From the NCBI GenBank assembly GCA_963680875.1, contig OY804577.1, positions 106,403,906 to 106,467,905 of the forward strand: a DNA stretch of 64,000 nucleotides, in the 5' to 3' direction. Numbering within the stretch: position 1 is the first letter of the stretch; every line of letters begins with the position of its first letter. Below the pieces are notes generated by a model. It was not told where the DNA came from, ran no database searches, and saw nothing but the letters and a program-made list of their open reading frames with translations. Both the position numbers and the translations under genes were made by a program. The DNA comes from Bathymodiolus brooksi (Eukaryota > Mollusca > Bivalvia > Mytilida > Modiolidae). Shown in pieces: positions 35,441 through 46,437 of this stretch.

Positions 35441-35711
35441 TCTTTAATGAATGGGTTCCATTAAAATAATTATTTGAGAAAATACATGCACCATTTTCAT
35501 CTTGCAGCAAATGTTTCCAAGAATCCTATTTGCCAAAAAGAGAAAACGTGTGCACATTATTTTATGTGACGTAATCATGGAAAGTAGAATGTTGATTGGA
35601 CAAGAGCCATCTCATATCAATTAATAAATTGGTTAATATGTCTTTATATCAGAACATTCGTTTGGAAAAGCATAACGACCGCCTCTTCCCACAAACAACA
35701 ACAAGTAACTT

Positions 35712-35947
35712 CTTGATTTACAACTACCTATGCAATCAGTGCCTATCACCACTGATGTTGTGAGTTCGAATCTCGATCAGGGCGATGTGTACAACATTAT
35801 GTGATAAAGTTTGTCAGTAACTTGCGACAGGTCCGTGGTTTTCTCCAGGTCCTCTGGTTTCCTCCATCAATAAAACTGACCGCCATGACATAACTGAAAT
35901 ATTGTTGAAAGTGGCATTACACACCATCAAACAAACAAATTGAAGCC
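35712..35947 (+). mobile_element. SINE-1, lacks the first ~25 bp
   Basis: 'gatttacaactacctatgca', B box 'gagttcgaatctc', linker, central domain 'ataaaactgaccgccatgac', end 'attgttgaaagtggcattac', and a 'caaacaaac' tail. Confidence 0.88.
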
Positions 35948-36585
35948 AGAAATGGTCAACAATTACACAAAATTAAAATAGGCTGGAAGCGTGCTCTGTA
36001 TTTAGCTAGGTCAACCATGTATAGACACATAAAATCAATAACTGTCTCTATGACCTTTAGCACACCGGTACATGACCTTTACATGAATGTCTGTTTTTCT
36101 TATAATAACATATAGGACACATATACTAATACACGATCGTTCAGATGAAAATATGGTTATTAGTGTAGAAAGGTGGGTAGGATGTGGCGCCTTTGCTGGA
36201 CAAAGCGGTGAGTATTATATTGGCAAAATACGGTGACATCTACAAAATATCACATTGACAATACTGGGGCTGTTAAGCGGTGAGTAATATTTTGACATTG
36301 TAACGTCTACAAACTATTATATTGATACTATCCCATGGCTATATGTAAACATCAGTATTCTTAGTCTTTATTACATGTTCTAACTGAAAAATGTGTGTTT
36401 ATTTTCAATTCTGTGTTGGCATATTAATAAATCTACTACAGAAGAATGAACATTTCCCCGTAGTCAGTTCTTCTGCACTCGCATTGTGTATTGCTATCGC
36501 TGGGTTGATACCTCATTAATGGACTATTAGTCCCAGAAGGTATCATCCGTTCTGTAGTCAGGCTTCCGGTGCTAACAAATGAGGT
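35948..36585. other. intergenic, nothing recognised
   Basis: A short local duplication 'aagcggtgagtattatattg' / 'aagcggtgagtaatattttg' lies near 36204 and 36275. No gene. Confidence 0.4.
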
Positions 36586-36589
36586 CAAT

Positions 36590-36775
36590 CTCCCTCCTGC
36601 ATAGTTAAACTAAGTCGAATGTTGGCTATCCTGTTCAGGCCATTTTGTTTACTAGCTTCAAAGCACTTTTAACTTACTTGGCTTTCCAATCTTTTGACAT
36701 TCAGCACCTGACGAAGGAAGGTTACTTCAGAAATGCGTCGATGGCACTAATTTCATTAGATATTTAAGTTTTATG
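36590..36775 (+). repeat. Rep-B copy
   Basis: 'caatctccctcctgcatagt', 'gctatcctgttcaggccatt', 'ggctttccaatcttttgaca', 'acctgacgaaggaaggttac' and 'aatgcgtcgatggcacta'. Confidence 0.75.
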
Positions 36776-36927
36776 GCTATGCACACAACAAATTTCTCTT
36801 TTTTGAAAACAAATCATTTTAATTGGACTTAATATTAAATTAAAGTATTTAACGAGGTAAACAACACGTAACCCATGCTAAACAATAATTATTTTATGTA
36901 AAACAAATTATTTCTTATCTCATGTTA

Positions 36928-37479
36928 GGCCGTGTTCACATATAGATCGATTGCGATCGGTTTAGGTTAGTTCGATTCAGTTTGAAACCGCTTTGTGTTC
37001 AGATTGGATCGATCTCGAACCGATTGCAATCGTTTCCGGTAATATCCATTGTTCACACTGCTCATCTGATTCGATCTCGAATCAATTCAATTTTCTGTTG
37101 TCTTCCGGGCATGTGCCATCAGCAGACTGTTGCTTGGATATAATCATGACTGATCTTGCAAACAGAGTGTTGTTTATGCTTATTTGCATTTTAAATGCAA
37201 TGATAGTTGACTTTATGACCAGAAGACTGCTTCAAAGGAGGATCTACATATTTGTTATTCAACGCATGCCTAATGAACACGTTTTGAACCGATCTCGAAT
37301 CGATTTAGATGTTCTCATCTAACTGTGAAGCGCTCTAGTTTAGGGCGATCTAATTTAGACCACATATTTTATGGGTCTCACTTTAGACCGAATGCGATCG
37401 ATCTTTCTTTGGTGTGAACATTGAAATCGATCTCGAGGCGATCACGATCGATCTAAATACGCTTAGTGTGAACAGGGTC
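36928..37479. mobile_element. 552-bp MITE, PIF/Harbinger-like, TTA target duplication
   Basis: Ends 'ggccgtgttcaca' (36928) and 'tgtgaacagggtc' (to 37479) are inverted with two mismatches. TTA flanks both sides (36925-36927 and 37480-37482), the 3-bp TWA duplication typical of PIF/Harbinger. The terminal regions are packed with palindromic 'gatcgat' and 'cgatctcga' motifs (about 36945-37050 and 37385-37455). No transposase is present. Confidence 0.85.
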
Positions 37480-37487
37480 TTACAGTA

Positions 37488-37800
37488 AAGAACAGTTTGA
37501 AGATACCAAAGGGATAACCAGAAGCGGTAAATCGAACAAGGACAGACAAAATAATGGTCAAAAGAAACAAGGATAGACAATACAATGGTCAAATGAAACA
37601 AGGACAGACAATACAATGGTTAAAAGAAACAAGGACAGACAATGCAATGGTCAAAAGAAACAAGGACAGTCAATACAATGGTCAAAAGAAACAAGGACAG
37701 AAAATACAATGGCCAGAAGAAACAAGGACAGACAATACAATGGTCAAAAGAAACAAGGACAGTCAATACAATGATCAAAAGAAACACAATTTTATCACTA
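37488..37800 (-). repeat. Rep-A end (reverse) with internal 31-bp array
   Basis: Rep-A starts immediately after the MITE ('agtttgaagataccaaaggg', then 'gtaaatcgaacaaggacaga'). Its 'caatggtcaaaagaaacaag' + 'gacagacaata' segment is repeated about 8 times from 37552 to 37790 at 31-bp spacing. The open frame there repeats every 31 codons because 31 is not divisible by 3, which argues against coding selection. Confidence 0.85.
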
Positions 37801-39160
37801 TTCAGACAGTGAATAATGCTTAATAACCTTTCATTGTTGAGATCTGTACTTAAGGTTTGATTTACTTCTTAATGTTTATCCTTGCGTAATTAAATGTAGT
37901 TCTTGTATGAATATGTCATCGTGTGGCGATGATAGATGTGATAGTTATTGAAAGTGTATTAATAAGGCGTTAAATGGTTTACATTTAGATGACTTGATGG
38001 CACAATAATATTTTGGAACCAGGATATTCTTCCGCAGATCACAGCAATGCACCGTTCATTGCTATTGACAGCTAGCTAGTCTCTCCAGAAAAGATTGTCA
38101 GTGTATTAATCCTTCACGAAATAGGCAATCTAATAGCTGTTCGCCATCTTAAAGTAACACGTGAAACATTCCTGTATGTAATTCACTCGACAACTGTTTT
38201 CGAAAAAGTCACGTGATACCTCAACGCGGATGAACTTTATCTTGAATATGATATTCACACCCAAAATACGTATGTCTAAAATATCTTGCAATATTGTGGC
38301 TGCTTTATGTTTCGGTGAATTGATATATAGACGGACTTTAAAAACGCAACACTGAATGTATTTTTTATTCATTTTCTCTGTTAACACAAAACTAGTTTTT
38401 ATGGTTGGTTATTATTTACCATCAATCATTTATTGGTAATTTTGACTTCATTTGATGTCATACTTTAATATCCATGACATCACAAAGAGACATAAAAGAA
38501 TTCGGGTAAACGAAATCCACTCGCCTTCTGCATTGAGAATAGTCATCCGGCTTGCAAGCATCATTTTCTTGACTTCCACAACCGTATATCAGATCTTTGT
38601 TTTACTACTGTTCATTTAAACTGATATCAAATTCGTAATTGTTTTGACGTTTTTATTCCTGTAACTAACGCAGCTTCGGAGTATTATTTTATGATGTCAT
38701 TCTGTAAATCTTGATCTTTCACGCACTCTTTGGCAATAAATTCGTTTTATTTTTAAACATATGTGAACCATTTCACGTCTATGTATTCTTGATTCCATCA
38801 CACAAAGCGTAATTCAATGACGGCATTGTTTCAAGAATGTAGTCATCTGATACAGACGTGGATTTATTTTTGCGGGAGGGGTTGCTTTGAAATAATGTTT
38901 ACTGTTATACCTCACATATATCTATAAATTTGCAACGGAAAAAATTCTGCAAAAATCGTAATCGCGTACATGCAATCATAATGGTTCAGTTGTGCTCTTT
39001 TCTCGATTTTCTGTAAGATTTCTCTGGTATTTTTTAAATGTTAAGAAACTTTGGAATATTCATGTATATGTTTGGTTTTTTTTTACAGTTCCTGCTTCGG
39101 AAAGGGTATATGTTGTTCTATTGATTCAAAACAAAAACGATGTAAAAACAAATGTTATTC
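37801..39160. other. intergenic, nothing recognised
   Basis: No open frame with recognisable similarity on either strand and no clear repeat copy. Confidence 0.4.
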
Positions 39161-39164
39161 TGTT

Positions 39165-39247
39165 AAGAAGAGTTTGAAGATATCAAAGGGGTAATCAGAA
39201 TCCGTAATTCGAAGAAGAACCGACAACACGATGGCCAAAAGGAAAAT
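39165..39247 (-). repeat. Rep-A end, reverse
   Basis: 'gaagagtttgaagatatcaa', 'ggggtaatcagaatccgtaa' and 'cgacaacacgatggccaaaa'. Confidence 0.75.
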
Positions 39248-39589
39248 AATTGAAAATATGAGCGTTGCGTTTTATAAGTCCGTCAGTATAAAAAAATAAT
39301 AATTTGATCACTTGATAACTGTATTATATTAAAGTGTAATGGTATTTTATCAACAGACACAACATAGGACGATGGTACATGAATGTGTTTACATTGTAAA
39401 TTACGTTTATTGTACATCCATGATCCCGTCAAACCTTGACATGGATGAAATGTTGTGTTAGATGTTAGACATGAAGTGGAACGGTCTGGTTATTGTTACA
39501 TTTGAATGATGTCTATCAGATATTCTTTGTGTAATATTGACACCCTTTTTAGGTATTGGTCATATGTATAGTAATGATAATAATAAAAT

Positions 39590-39780
39590 TAAAAAAAAGT
39601 ACTTCACTGTCGGCACAGATCCAATATCCAATGGTTAAATTGTAGAAAGAGGTAAAGTCGATGCCCCTTACACACATATAGATGACCGTTCATTTACCTG
39701 GTTTGGTACAGGTGGTACTTCAATCAAAGCGGCGGGATTAAACTAGTGTCATGGGCTTAAGCCGATCCCCTCACAGTGAA
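39590..39780 (+). repeat. Rep-C copy, single unit
   Basis: 'gtacttcactgtcggcacag' + 'atccaatatccaatgg', 'ttgtagaaagaggtaaagtc', 'tacctggtttggtacaggtg', 'aaagcggcgggattaaacta' and 'gtgtcatgggcttaag'. Confidence 0.85.
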
Positions 39781-40680
39781 ATGAAACGGTCATGCAAATG
39801 TTTTCCATATGTAAGTAATATCATAACCCTCACATATATATAATATATATTATGTCATTTATGTGTAACATCTACACTATTTTTAGTTTTATGATAATTA
39901 ATTAATTATTTCAACAAGTATATGTATGTACATCATTACAATTCTCTTTCAATCATAATATATGAAAAATTAATGGAATTTGAAAAGTTGTGAAAATGCG
40001 TTTCCATGTAGACTGAAATTTGTTTTCAAAGTTATAGTTATTCAAAGTGAAGACTCTCGGGGAATCTTAATTTGAAGTTGTACGCACGATTGTGCATACG
40101 ATTTCAGAAAAAAATATATTCGCATGATGATAATGAGTGCAATGTTGGTGGTAAACCGTTTGCAACATGATAAACCTTTATATTGCTATAGTCTGAGTAT
40201 GTAACAATCTTGATATTATATTAAGAATTATATATCAGGTTATCAACGAGTCTGTATGTTCTTTGGTCCAACTGTGACAGTGCAATAAATGAAGTTTCAT
40301 GCTTTTGTTATTATTTTTAATAGACAGTAAGGAGAAATATTAATATTTTTTTACGAAATAAATGATGATTTATTGAACTAGCTAGACTGCATGTGTAATC
40401 GAGCATGTTTTATCAGAGACTAGTTCCGTCAAAACAATAATAAAACGGTTTACCAATAACTTATGATCTGAAATCCATTCCCAATGAATTTAACGATGCA
40501 GTAAGTTTAACCTATGATCGTATATATTGTTACAAACTCCTACAGCCGACAAATAATAAAAAGTAAATCCAATAGATGGAACCTCTCAAACACACCGAGA
40601 TAATCTATGTATTAACATATTGTATGTCCATAAATATTACACAGCTTTTTTTGTTCTTTGTTTGTCATTTTTCATAGTAA
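39781..40680. other. AT-rich intergenic, nothing recognised
   Basis: No gene or known repeat recognised. Confidence 0.4.
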
Positions 40681-40681
40681 A

Positions 40682-41632
40682 AGCCGGTTCACACGATAAG
40701 ATTAAAAGTCTGTACTATAGTATTATTACATGATGTTTTTCATATTGGCCTAGTTATATAGGTCCGAGGCATGCTGCATTGGCCTGAGGCGCAGCCGAAG
40801 GCCAATACATCAGACCGAGGACCTATAACTAGGCCAATATGAAAAACATCACGTAATGATACCTTTATTAATTAGCCAGTCCAATATCTCTCGGGACTTT
40901 TCCTTGCGATTGTCGAAACGTCTAGCGGATTCCGATCTAGCTGTTATTGGACTGACTGGAATCGGGCCAATACGGAAAATATTCGTATTGGACTGGTTTT
41001 TGCCGTATTGGCCCAATGAAGGTTTTTATATTGTATTGACAGATTTGATCATATAAAGGCTAATAAATGAAAGTTAATTAATAATGTATATTATTTGTAG
41101 TATACTACAGATAAAACAACATATACGATTGTGTTTTTTTATTAGAGCACTGCTCTATTTCAAAATGTTTATTATATATTTTTCATTCCTATATCCAATC
41201 ACATCAAAGGTAAAAGTGTATTTCTGCAAGCACAAGCCTGTTACAAACAAAGTAAATATGGCTACAGACCGAATTAAAATTTGCCAAGACTTTGATGATA
41301 TTCTCTTGATTCTTCTGTAAAAATTGCATGGAACGCTCCAAGTTTTGGGCGTATTCTTATCCATGGACAAACTCAATACGATCTGCATGCAAAATTCGCA
41401 TTGATCTGTAATAGCACCAAGAATAATTATAATGCATACTGCTGCAGCCATGCCATCTTCATCAGTTTAAACTATATTTTGCATTTTGTTTTGGAGGGAA
41501 ATTACTAAAAAAAAGAAAAAGAAAAAAAAAAGAAGCATTTGATTAATTGCTAGGTGTGAACCTTGGTGTCGTATACTACATAAAAACTATATGATTTGTA
41601 GTATGCGATTAATGTTATCATGTGAACCGGCC
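40682..41632. mobile_element. ~950-bp TIR element with nested hairpin
   Basis: The left end 'agccggttcacacgataa' (40682) is inverted at the right end 'ttatcatgtgaaccggcc' (to 41632) with two mismatches. The next inner bases are also partly inverted ('tgtagtatgcgattaatg' region near 41597). No clear target duplication was found, so exact ends are uncertain. An open frame on the minus strand, 41155-41451, starts MAAAVCIIIILGAITD and resembles nothing I can name. No complete transposase. Confidence 0.65.
40722..40861. repeat. long hairpin nested in the TIR element
   Basis: 'attattacatgatgtttttc' + 'atattggcctagttatatag' + 'gtccgagg' is matched by 'ccgaggacctataactagg' + 'ccaatatgaaaaacatcacg' + 'taatgat'. 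The apex is 'cctgaggcgcagccgaagg'. Confidence 0.88.
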
Positions 41633-41639
41633 ATAGGAA

Positions 41640-41908
41640 GCCGTCGCGGTCGTCATCGTATGGAAGTTGTATTTACAACTATTTGTGTAATCAGTGCCTA
41701 TCACCACTAACGTTGTCAGTTCGAATCCTGCTCATGGCGAAGTATACTCGATACAACATTATGTTATGAAGTTTGTCAGTGACTTGGGGTAGGTCGGTGG
41801 TTTTCTCTGGGTACTCTGGTTTCCTACACCAATAAAACTGACCATCGCAATATACAAATGTAACTGAAATATTGTTGAAAATGACGTTAAACACTATAAC
41901 ACTAACCT
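41640..41908 (+). mobile_element. SINE-1, near full-length
   Basis: Head 'ccgtcgcggtcgtcatcgta', B box 'cagttcgaatcct', linker, and a central domain with an extra ~10 bp ('atatacaaatgtaactgaaa'). The end is 'gaaaatgacgttaaacacta'. Confidence 0.88.
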
Positions 41909-42046
41909 CTAATGCTGAATCGGCCTTTAGAGATACAAGAGTTGTTTGGACCGGTAGAGATTCTAGATCTGCATTGTACCTCTAACTACATTTTCTGGAT
42001 TATTAATTAATGGTGTGTGATAACTTTTAACAACATGGTACGGGTT

Positions 42047-42286
42047 ATGGTATTTAACGCCACTTTCAACAACATTTCACTTATATCTTGGCGGTCAGTT
42101 TTATTGATGGAGGAAACCGATGAACCCGGAGAAAACCACCAACAATGATAAGCATAATGTTTTATCGAGTACTCCTCGCCTTGAGCAGGATTCTATCTCA
42201 CAACTTTAATGGTGATAGGCATTGATTGCATATGTAGTTGTAAATCCAACTACCATTCGATCACGACCACGACTGCCTTTTCACAA
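42047..42286 (-). mobile_element. SINE-1, near full-length, reverse
   Basis: Plus-strand landmarks run in reverse order: 'ggtatttaacgccactttca', 'ttggcggtcagttttattga', 'ggagaaaaccaccaac', B box complement 'ggattctatctcac' (mutated), and 'ccaactaccattcgatcacg'. With the copy at 41640 it forms an inverted pair ~140 bp apart. Confidence 0.87.
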
Positions 42287-42364
42287 ACAATAGATGTGAT
42301 AGTGTGTATCGGTGGTCCTATAAAGGCATACTAGATACAAATGTATATCGCAACGTTTGTTAGT

Positions 42365-42540
42365 GGTTGAATAAAAACGTAGATATCAAATTTAGTGCAC
42401 ACGACACGTTTCTGGAATAACCTTCATCGTGTAGGCTCAAAGCCAAAATATTAGAAAGCCAAATAATTTTAAAATCTTTGGGAGCAAGAAAATCAAAGGG
42501 CATAAACAGAATAACCAATATCTGCTAAGGTCACCTATGC
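42365..42540 (-). repeat. Rep-B copy, reverse, abutting the 51-bp array
   Basis: 'acgtagatatcaaatttagt', 'gcacacgacacgtttctgga', 'ataaccttcatcgtgtaggc', 'tttgggagcaagaaaatcaa' and 'ctgctaaggtcacctatgcc'. Confidence 0.85.
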
Positions 42541-43860
42541 CTATAGAGAGGTATACTTGATACAACGATATTTGATAACGTTTGTTTGAGGTCGTGGAAA
42601 GGTATACCACATACAACGATATTTTATAACGTTTGTTTGAGGTCGTGGAGAGGTATACCACATACAACGATATTTTATAACGTTTGTTTGAGGTCGTGGA
42701 AAGAAATACCACATACAACGATATCTTATAACGTTTGTTTGAGGTCGTGGAGAGGTATGCCACATACAACGATATTTTATAACGTTTGTTTGAGGTCGTG
42801 AAAAGGTATACCACATACAACGATATTTTATAACGTTTGTTAGATGTCGCGGAGAGGTATACCACAACAACGATATTTTATAACGTTTGTTTGAGGTCGT
42901 GGAAAGGTATACCACATACAATGATATTTTATAACGTTTGTTTGAGGTCGTGGAAAGGTATACCACATACAACGATATTTTATAACGTTTGTTAGATGTC
43001 GAGGAGAGGAATACCAGATACAACGATATTTGATAACGTTTGCTAGATGTCACGGAGAGGAATACCACATACAACGATATTTGATAACGTTTGTTAGATG
43101 TCGCGGAGAGGAATACCACATACAACGATATTTGATAACGTTTGTTAGATGTCGCGGAGAGGAATACCACATACAACGATATTTGATAACGTTTGTTAGA
43201 TGTCGCGGAGAGGAATACCACATACAACGATATTTGATAACGTTTGTTAGATGTCGCGGAGAGGTATACCACATACAACGATATTTGATAACGTGTGTTT
43301 GAGGTCGTGGAAAGGTATACCACATACAACGATATTTTATAACGTTTGTTAGATGTCGCGGAGAGGTATACCACATACAACGATATTTTATAACGTTTGT
43401 TTGAGGTCGTGGAAAGGTATGCCACATACAACGATATTTTATAACGTTTGTTAGATGTCGCGGAGAGGAATACCAGATACAACGATATTTGATAACGTTT
43501 GCTAGATGTCACGGAGAGGAATATCACATACAACGATATTTGATAACGTGTGTCAGTAGTTGAACAGAGTGATACTTGATACAACGATATTTGATAACGT
43601 GTGTCAGTGGTTGAACAGAGTTATACTTGATACCACGATATTTGATAACGTTTGTTTGAGGTCGTGGAAAGGTATACCACATACAACGATATTTGATAAT
43701 GCGTGTCAGTGGATGAACAGAGTTATACCTGATACAACGATATTTAATAACGTGTGTCAGTGATTGAACAGAGTTATACTTGATACAACGATATTTGATA
43801 ACGTGCGTCAGTGGTTGAACAGAGTTATACTTGATACAACGATATTTTATTACATTTGTC
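42541..43860. repeat. 51-bp tandem array, ~26 units of two interleaved types
   Basis: Type 1 is 'ataccacatacaacgatatt' + 'ttataacgtttgttygaggt' + 'cgtggaaaggt' (51 bp); a variant has 'tagatgtcgcggagagg'. Type 2 (mostly 43545-43860) is 'atacttgatacaacgatatt' + 'tgataacgtgtgtcagtggt' + 'tgaacagagtt'. Type 2 also resembles the SINE-1 linker ('actcgatacaac', 'gataaagtttgtcagtg'). 51 is divisible by 3, hence open frames up to 347 codons on the minus strand that shift between frames; these are not genes. The array ends about 230 bp before the GPCR exon. Confidence 0.93.
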
Positions 43861-44090
43861 AGTGGTCGTCCTTTTACTAGAACATCTATTTAATATGTAT
43901 TTGTTTATTATTTTCTCCATTTCTCAAACTAGTGTACTTTTAGCCTTAAAACATATATATATTTTCTACTTTATATGTAAATAGTTTACATTAAATAAGA
44001 GCATGATATATCTCTAAATCACCGTAAAATAAATCTTTTGACGCATAATTGATTGTCTAACAATAAACATTCACTGTTTTTCTTCTATTA

Positions 44091-44159
44091 CAGTATGTCA
44101 CTAAAGGGGACTATACGGCACGGTAGATAAACAAAATTTCTACACTGTTAGCGACGAAC
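44091..44159 (+). promoter_or_regulatory. predicted splice acceptor and 5' untranslated part of the GPCR exon
   Basis: The pyrimidine-rich 'ctgtttttcttctattacag' ends at 44093, a good 3' splice site. An exon starting at 44094 would carry 66 bases of 5' untranslated sequence before the ATG. A separate upstream non-coding exon is therefore likely but was not located. The start context 'gaacATGG' has a purine at -3 and G at +4. Confidence 0.55.
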
Positions 44160-45326
44160 ATGGAGTACAATTTTACAGACGTATATGATGAAGACAATTT
44201 TACCAATACTACCGATTTGTGTCCTATGCAAAAAGGAATTTCTGAATGGGAATTATGTGTGTATACGTTATTCGCACCACAAGCTGTAAATATTGACAGA
44301 ATTGTCTCCCCTTTCTGGTATTGCATTGGATTTATTGGAAATATTATAACAGTTCACGTGTGGTCTAACAGGAGATTAAAAAGGCTTAATACCTCCTCGT
44401 TGTATCTCTCGGCCCTTGCCATTACAGATACAATGATGCTGACTCTACATATATTAATGGAACTAGAATATGCGTGGGGAAAACCTACTCTACGGTATCC
44501 AGTGTGGTGCACTATTTTCTTTGTGTTATTTTATTTTTCACAATATATGAGTCCGTTGTTGGTCTTTGGATTTACCTGCGAGAGGTTTGTATCGATTATA
44601 AGACCATTTAAAAGTGAAAGATTTTCTAGACATTCTAGGGCTCCAAAGGAGGTTGCTTGCTTAACAATATTTGCCTTTCTGGTATCTCTTGGTCAGATAA
44701 CAGGGTGGCATGTGACAAATGGACGGATAAAGCCATTACATGAGAAATTTTATATTAAGTGGTCTTACGTCACCGAAATCCTCATATTCATCGTTATACC
44801 TATTATTACATTGATATTCAATATTCTTGTGATGCTAACTGCCAGACAAGCTACAAAACTCAGACGGGAGTCTACATCACCACATGCTTATTCTACCTGC
44901 GAAGGTCAGAACCTACATCGTAAAACAGCTACCAAGATTCTTCCTACGACGCTTACACTCATGGCCGTCTCATTTTACCGAATTTTCACAACAGCACCGA
45001 TAAGTATAATTTATATGTTTCAATACGAAGTATTTCCGTATGGTGAAGTGTCCTCAACTAGTGTTATTGCTGTAGATCCAGTATGGAAAAATTATTTTCA
45101 TTGGCTTGCTTTTAAAAAAATATTGGACGAAGTTGGGCTTTCTCAATATTCGTGTAATATTTTTATCTATATCGTTACTGCCAGACATTTTCGTATGGAA
45201 CTTTACAGATTGTTATGCTCAAATACACCTTGTGTTGATAAGGACACGATGAGAAAGGAGTTTATGTTGTCACATCAGAGTAACGGAGCTTCGTGTACTA
45301 GACCAACAAACGGTTCAATGCTTTAA
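44160..45326 (+). CDS. class A (rhodopsin-like) G-protein-coupled receptor, orphan, peptide-receptor-like
   Basis: A 388-residue plasma-membrane receptor with seven predicted helices, complete in one exon. The N-terminus has three N-glycosylation sites (N4, N13, N16). TM1 is ~49-68 with G60-N61; TM2 ~79-101 with D90; TM3 ~113-147 with C117 and the ERF form of the DRY motif (141-143); TM4 ~164-183; TM5 ~202-227 with P214; TM6 ~259-287 with TTAP (277-280) in place of CWxP; TM7 ~315-340 with NIFIY (333-337) in place of NPxxY. Helix 8 has a possible palmitoylated C353. Oddities: no cysteine is visible in extracellular loop 2 to pair with C117, and TM4 lacks the usual tryptophan. The pattern fits the large lineage-specific sets of FMRFamide-receptor-like orphan receptors in molluscs; ligand unknown. 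It is the only intact host gene here. Confidence 0.92.
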   Translation: MEYNFTDVYDEDNFTNTTDLCPMQKGISEWELCVYTLFAPQAVNIDRIVSPFWYCIGFIGNIITVHVWSNRRLKRLNTSSLYLSALAITDTMMLTLHILMELEYAWGKPTLRYPVWCTIFFVLFYFSQYMSPLLVFGFTCERFVSIIRPFKSERFSRHSRAPKEVACLTIFAFLVSLGQITGWHVTNGRIKPLHEKFYIKWSYVTEILIFIVIPIITLIFNILVMLTARQATKLRRESTSPHAYSTCEGQNLHRKTATKILPTTLTLMAVSFYRIFTTAPISIIYMFQYEVFPYGEVSSTSVIAVDPVWKNYFHWLAFKKILDEVGLSQYSCNIFIYIVTARHFRMELYRLLCSNTPCVDKDTMRKEFMLSHQSNGASCTRPTNGSML

Positions 45327-45488
45327 AACTTGTGTTCCGGTAACATTATATGGATAGATATGCCATATCTTTGATAATAGGAGTAACATTGTTCTTTATC
45401 AGGTATAGAATACTACCAGTCATTACTTGATCTTTTTATTGTTATGAATTCATCGTTGCTCTTCATCATTAGTATCTCGTGATAGAAA

Positions 45489-45494
45489 AATAAA
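45489..45494 (+). terminator. candidate polyadenylation signal for the GPCR
   Basis: AATAAA lies about 160 bases after the stop codon. This is the only canonical hexamer close downstream; its use is inferred. Confidence 0.4.
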
Positions 45495-45644
45495 AGAGTT
45501 ATCATTGTTATAGTGTATGTAGATAGTATACCTAAGATTATACACAGAAGTTGTCATAGAAAGTATCGGTTGCTGTAATAAGTTTGCACAGCGGAACCTC
45601 GTTATCCCGTACCCCCATAGATCGTATCTTTTGTGTTAGGGTTA

Positions 45645-45815
45645 GGTTATGAAGATTAACGCTACTTTCAACAATATTTCAGATATGTCGTAGTGGTTAG
45701 TTTTATTGGTAGAGCAAACCGTCTTATACGGAGAAAATCATCGACCTGTCGCAAGTTACTGACAAACTTTAGCACATAATATTGTATCGAGTACACATCG
45801 CACGTTTCTTTGGAA
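45645..45815 (-). mobile_element. SINE-1, head missing, reverse
   Basis: 'gattaacgctactttcaaca', 'tattggtagagcaaacc', 'ggagaaaatcatcgacctgt' and 'attgtatcgagtacacatcg'. Confidence 0.82.
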
Positions 45816-46239
45816 AATTGGTAGTAACCTTATGTTTAATTTATCACGGATAACACGAACACTCGGTTATCGCGAATTAATATAATATCATCGATCCCTT
45901 CATATTTGTCCTTTTTTTATTATATAACGTTGGCACATTGATGACGGTATTTGTAAAGATCACTTCCTCCTTTTATTATATAATGATAATGTTAGTGTGC
46001 TTGTGGAACGTATGTCTTACACAACACATTGCTCAACATGACATAAGCAAATTCATAAGCTAGAAGTAAAATAAAGGCAACAATGTCCACCCAAAATTCC
46101 AATGGTGAATAACGAAATACTGAAACATTAGAATAAACCAGAAACAACATAATAATTAATCGGACAACATGAAATCTCAAATAAACATTAGTGAGACGAA
46201 ATGTTTCCTGTTCTATTCATAAGACATATTCGTTTTTAT

Positions 46240-46360
46240 TGAAGTGTTTGTGTCAAGGCAGGAAAGTGAGCGGTCTTACATATGTATGTTGGGGATATCG
46301 ATTGGCCTCTGATACTACAATTTTTCAATTAGATGTTGAAACTGTTTTTTTCCCTCATTT
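46240..46360 (-). repeat. Rep-C copy, reverse, degraded
   Basis: 'gtgtcaaggcaggaaagtga' + 'gcggtcttacatatgta', 'ggggatatcgattggcctct' and 'caattagatgttgaaactgt'. Confidence 0.7.
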
Positions 46361-46437
46361 TATTACATACATGCAACGGCTAAATGTAATGAATTGCTTC
46401 ATATTCACATTATGATATGTTAATATAATGCAAGACA

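Noticed and set aside
37554..37823. 89-codon basic repeat peptide
   Set aside because: The unit is 31 bp, so the peptide cycles through three frames; there is no coding constraint.
40682..41632. assigning the 950-bp TIR element to PIF/Harbinger
   Set aside because: The ends resemble that group, but no matching 3-bp duplication or transposase piece could be identified.
42541..43584. 347-codon minus-strand open frame and neighbours in the 51-bp array
   Set aside because: 51 is divisible by 3, and the peptide switches from one reading of the unit to another after a 1-bp length change; non-coding tandem repeat.
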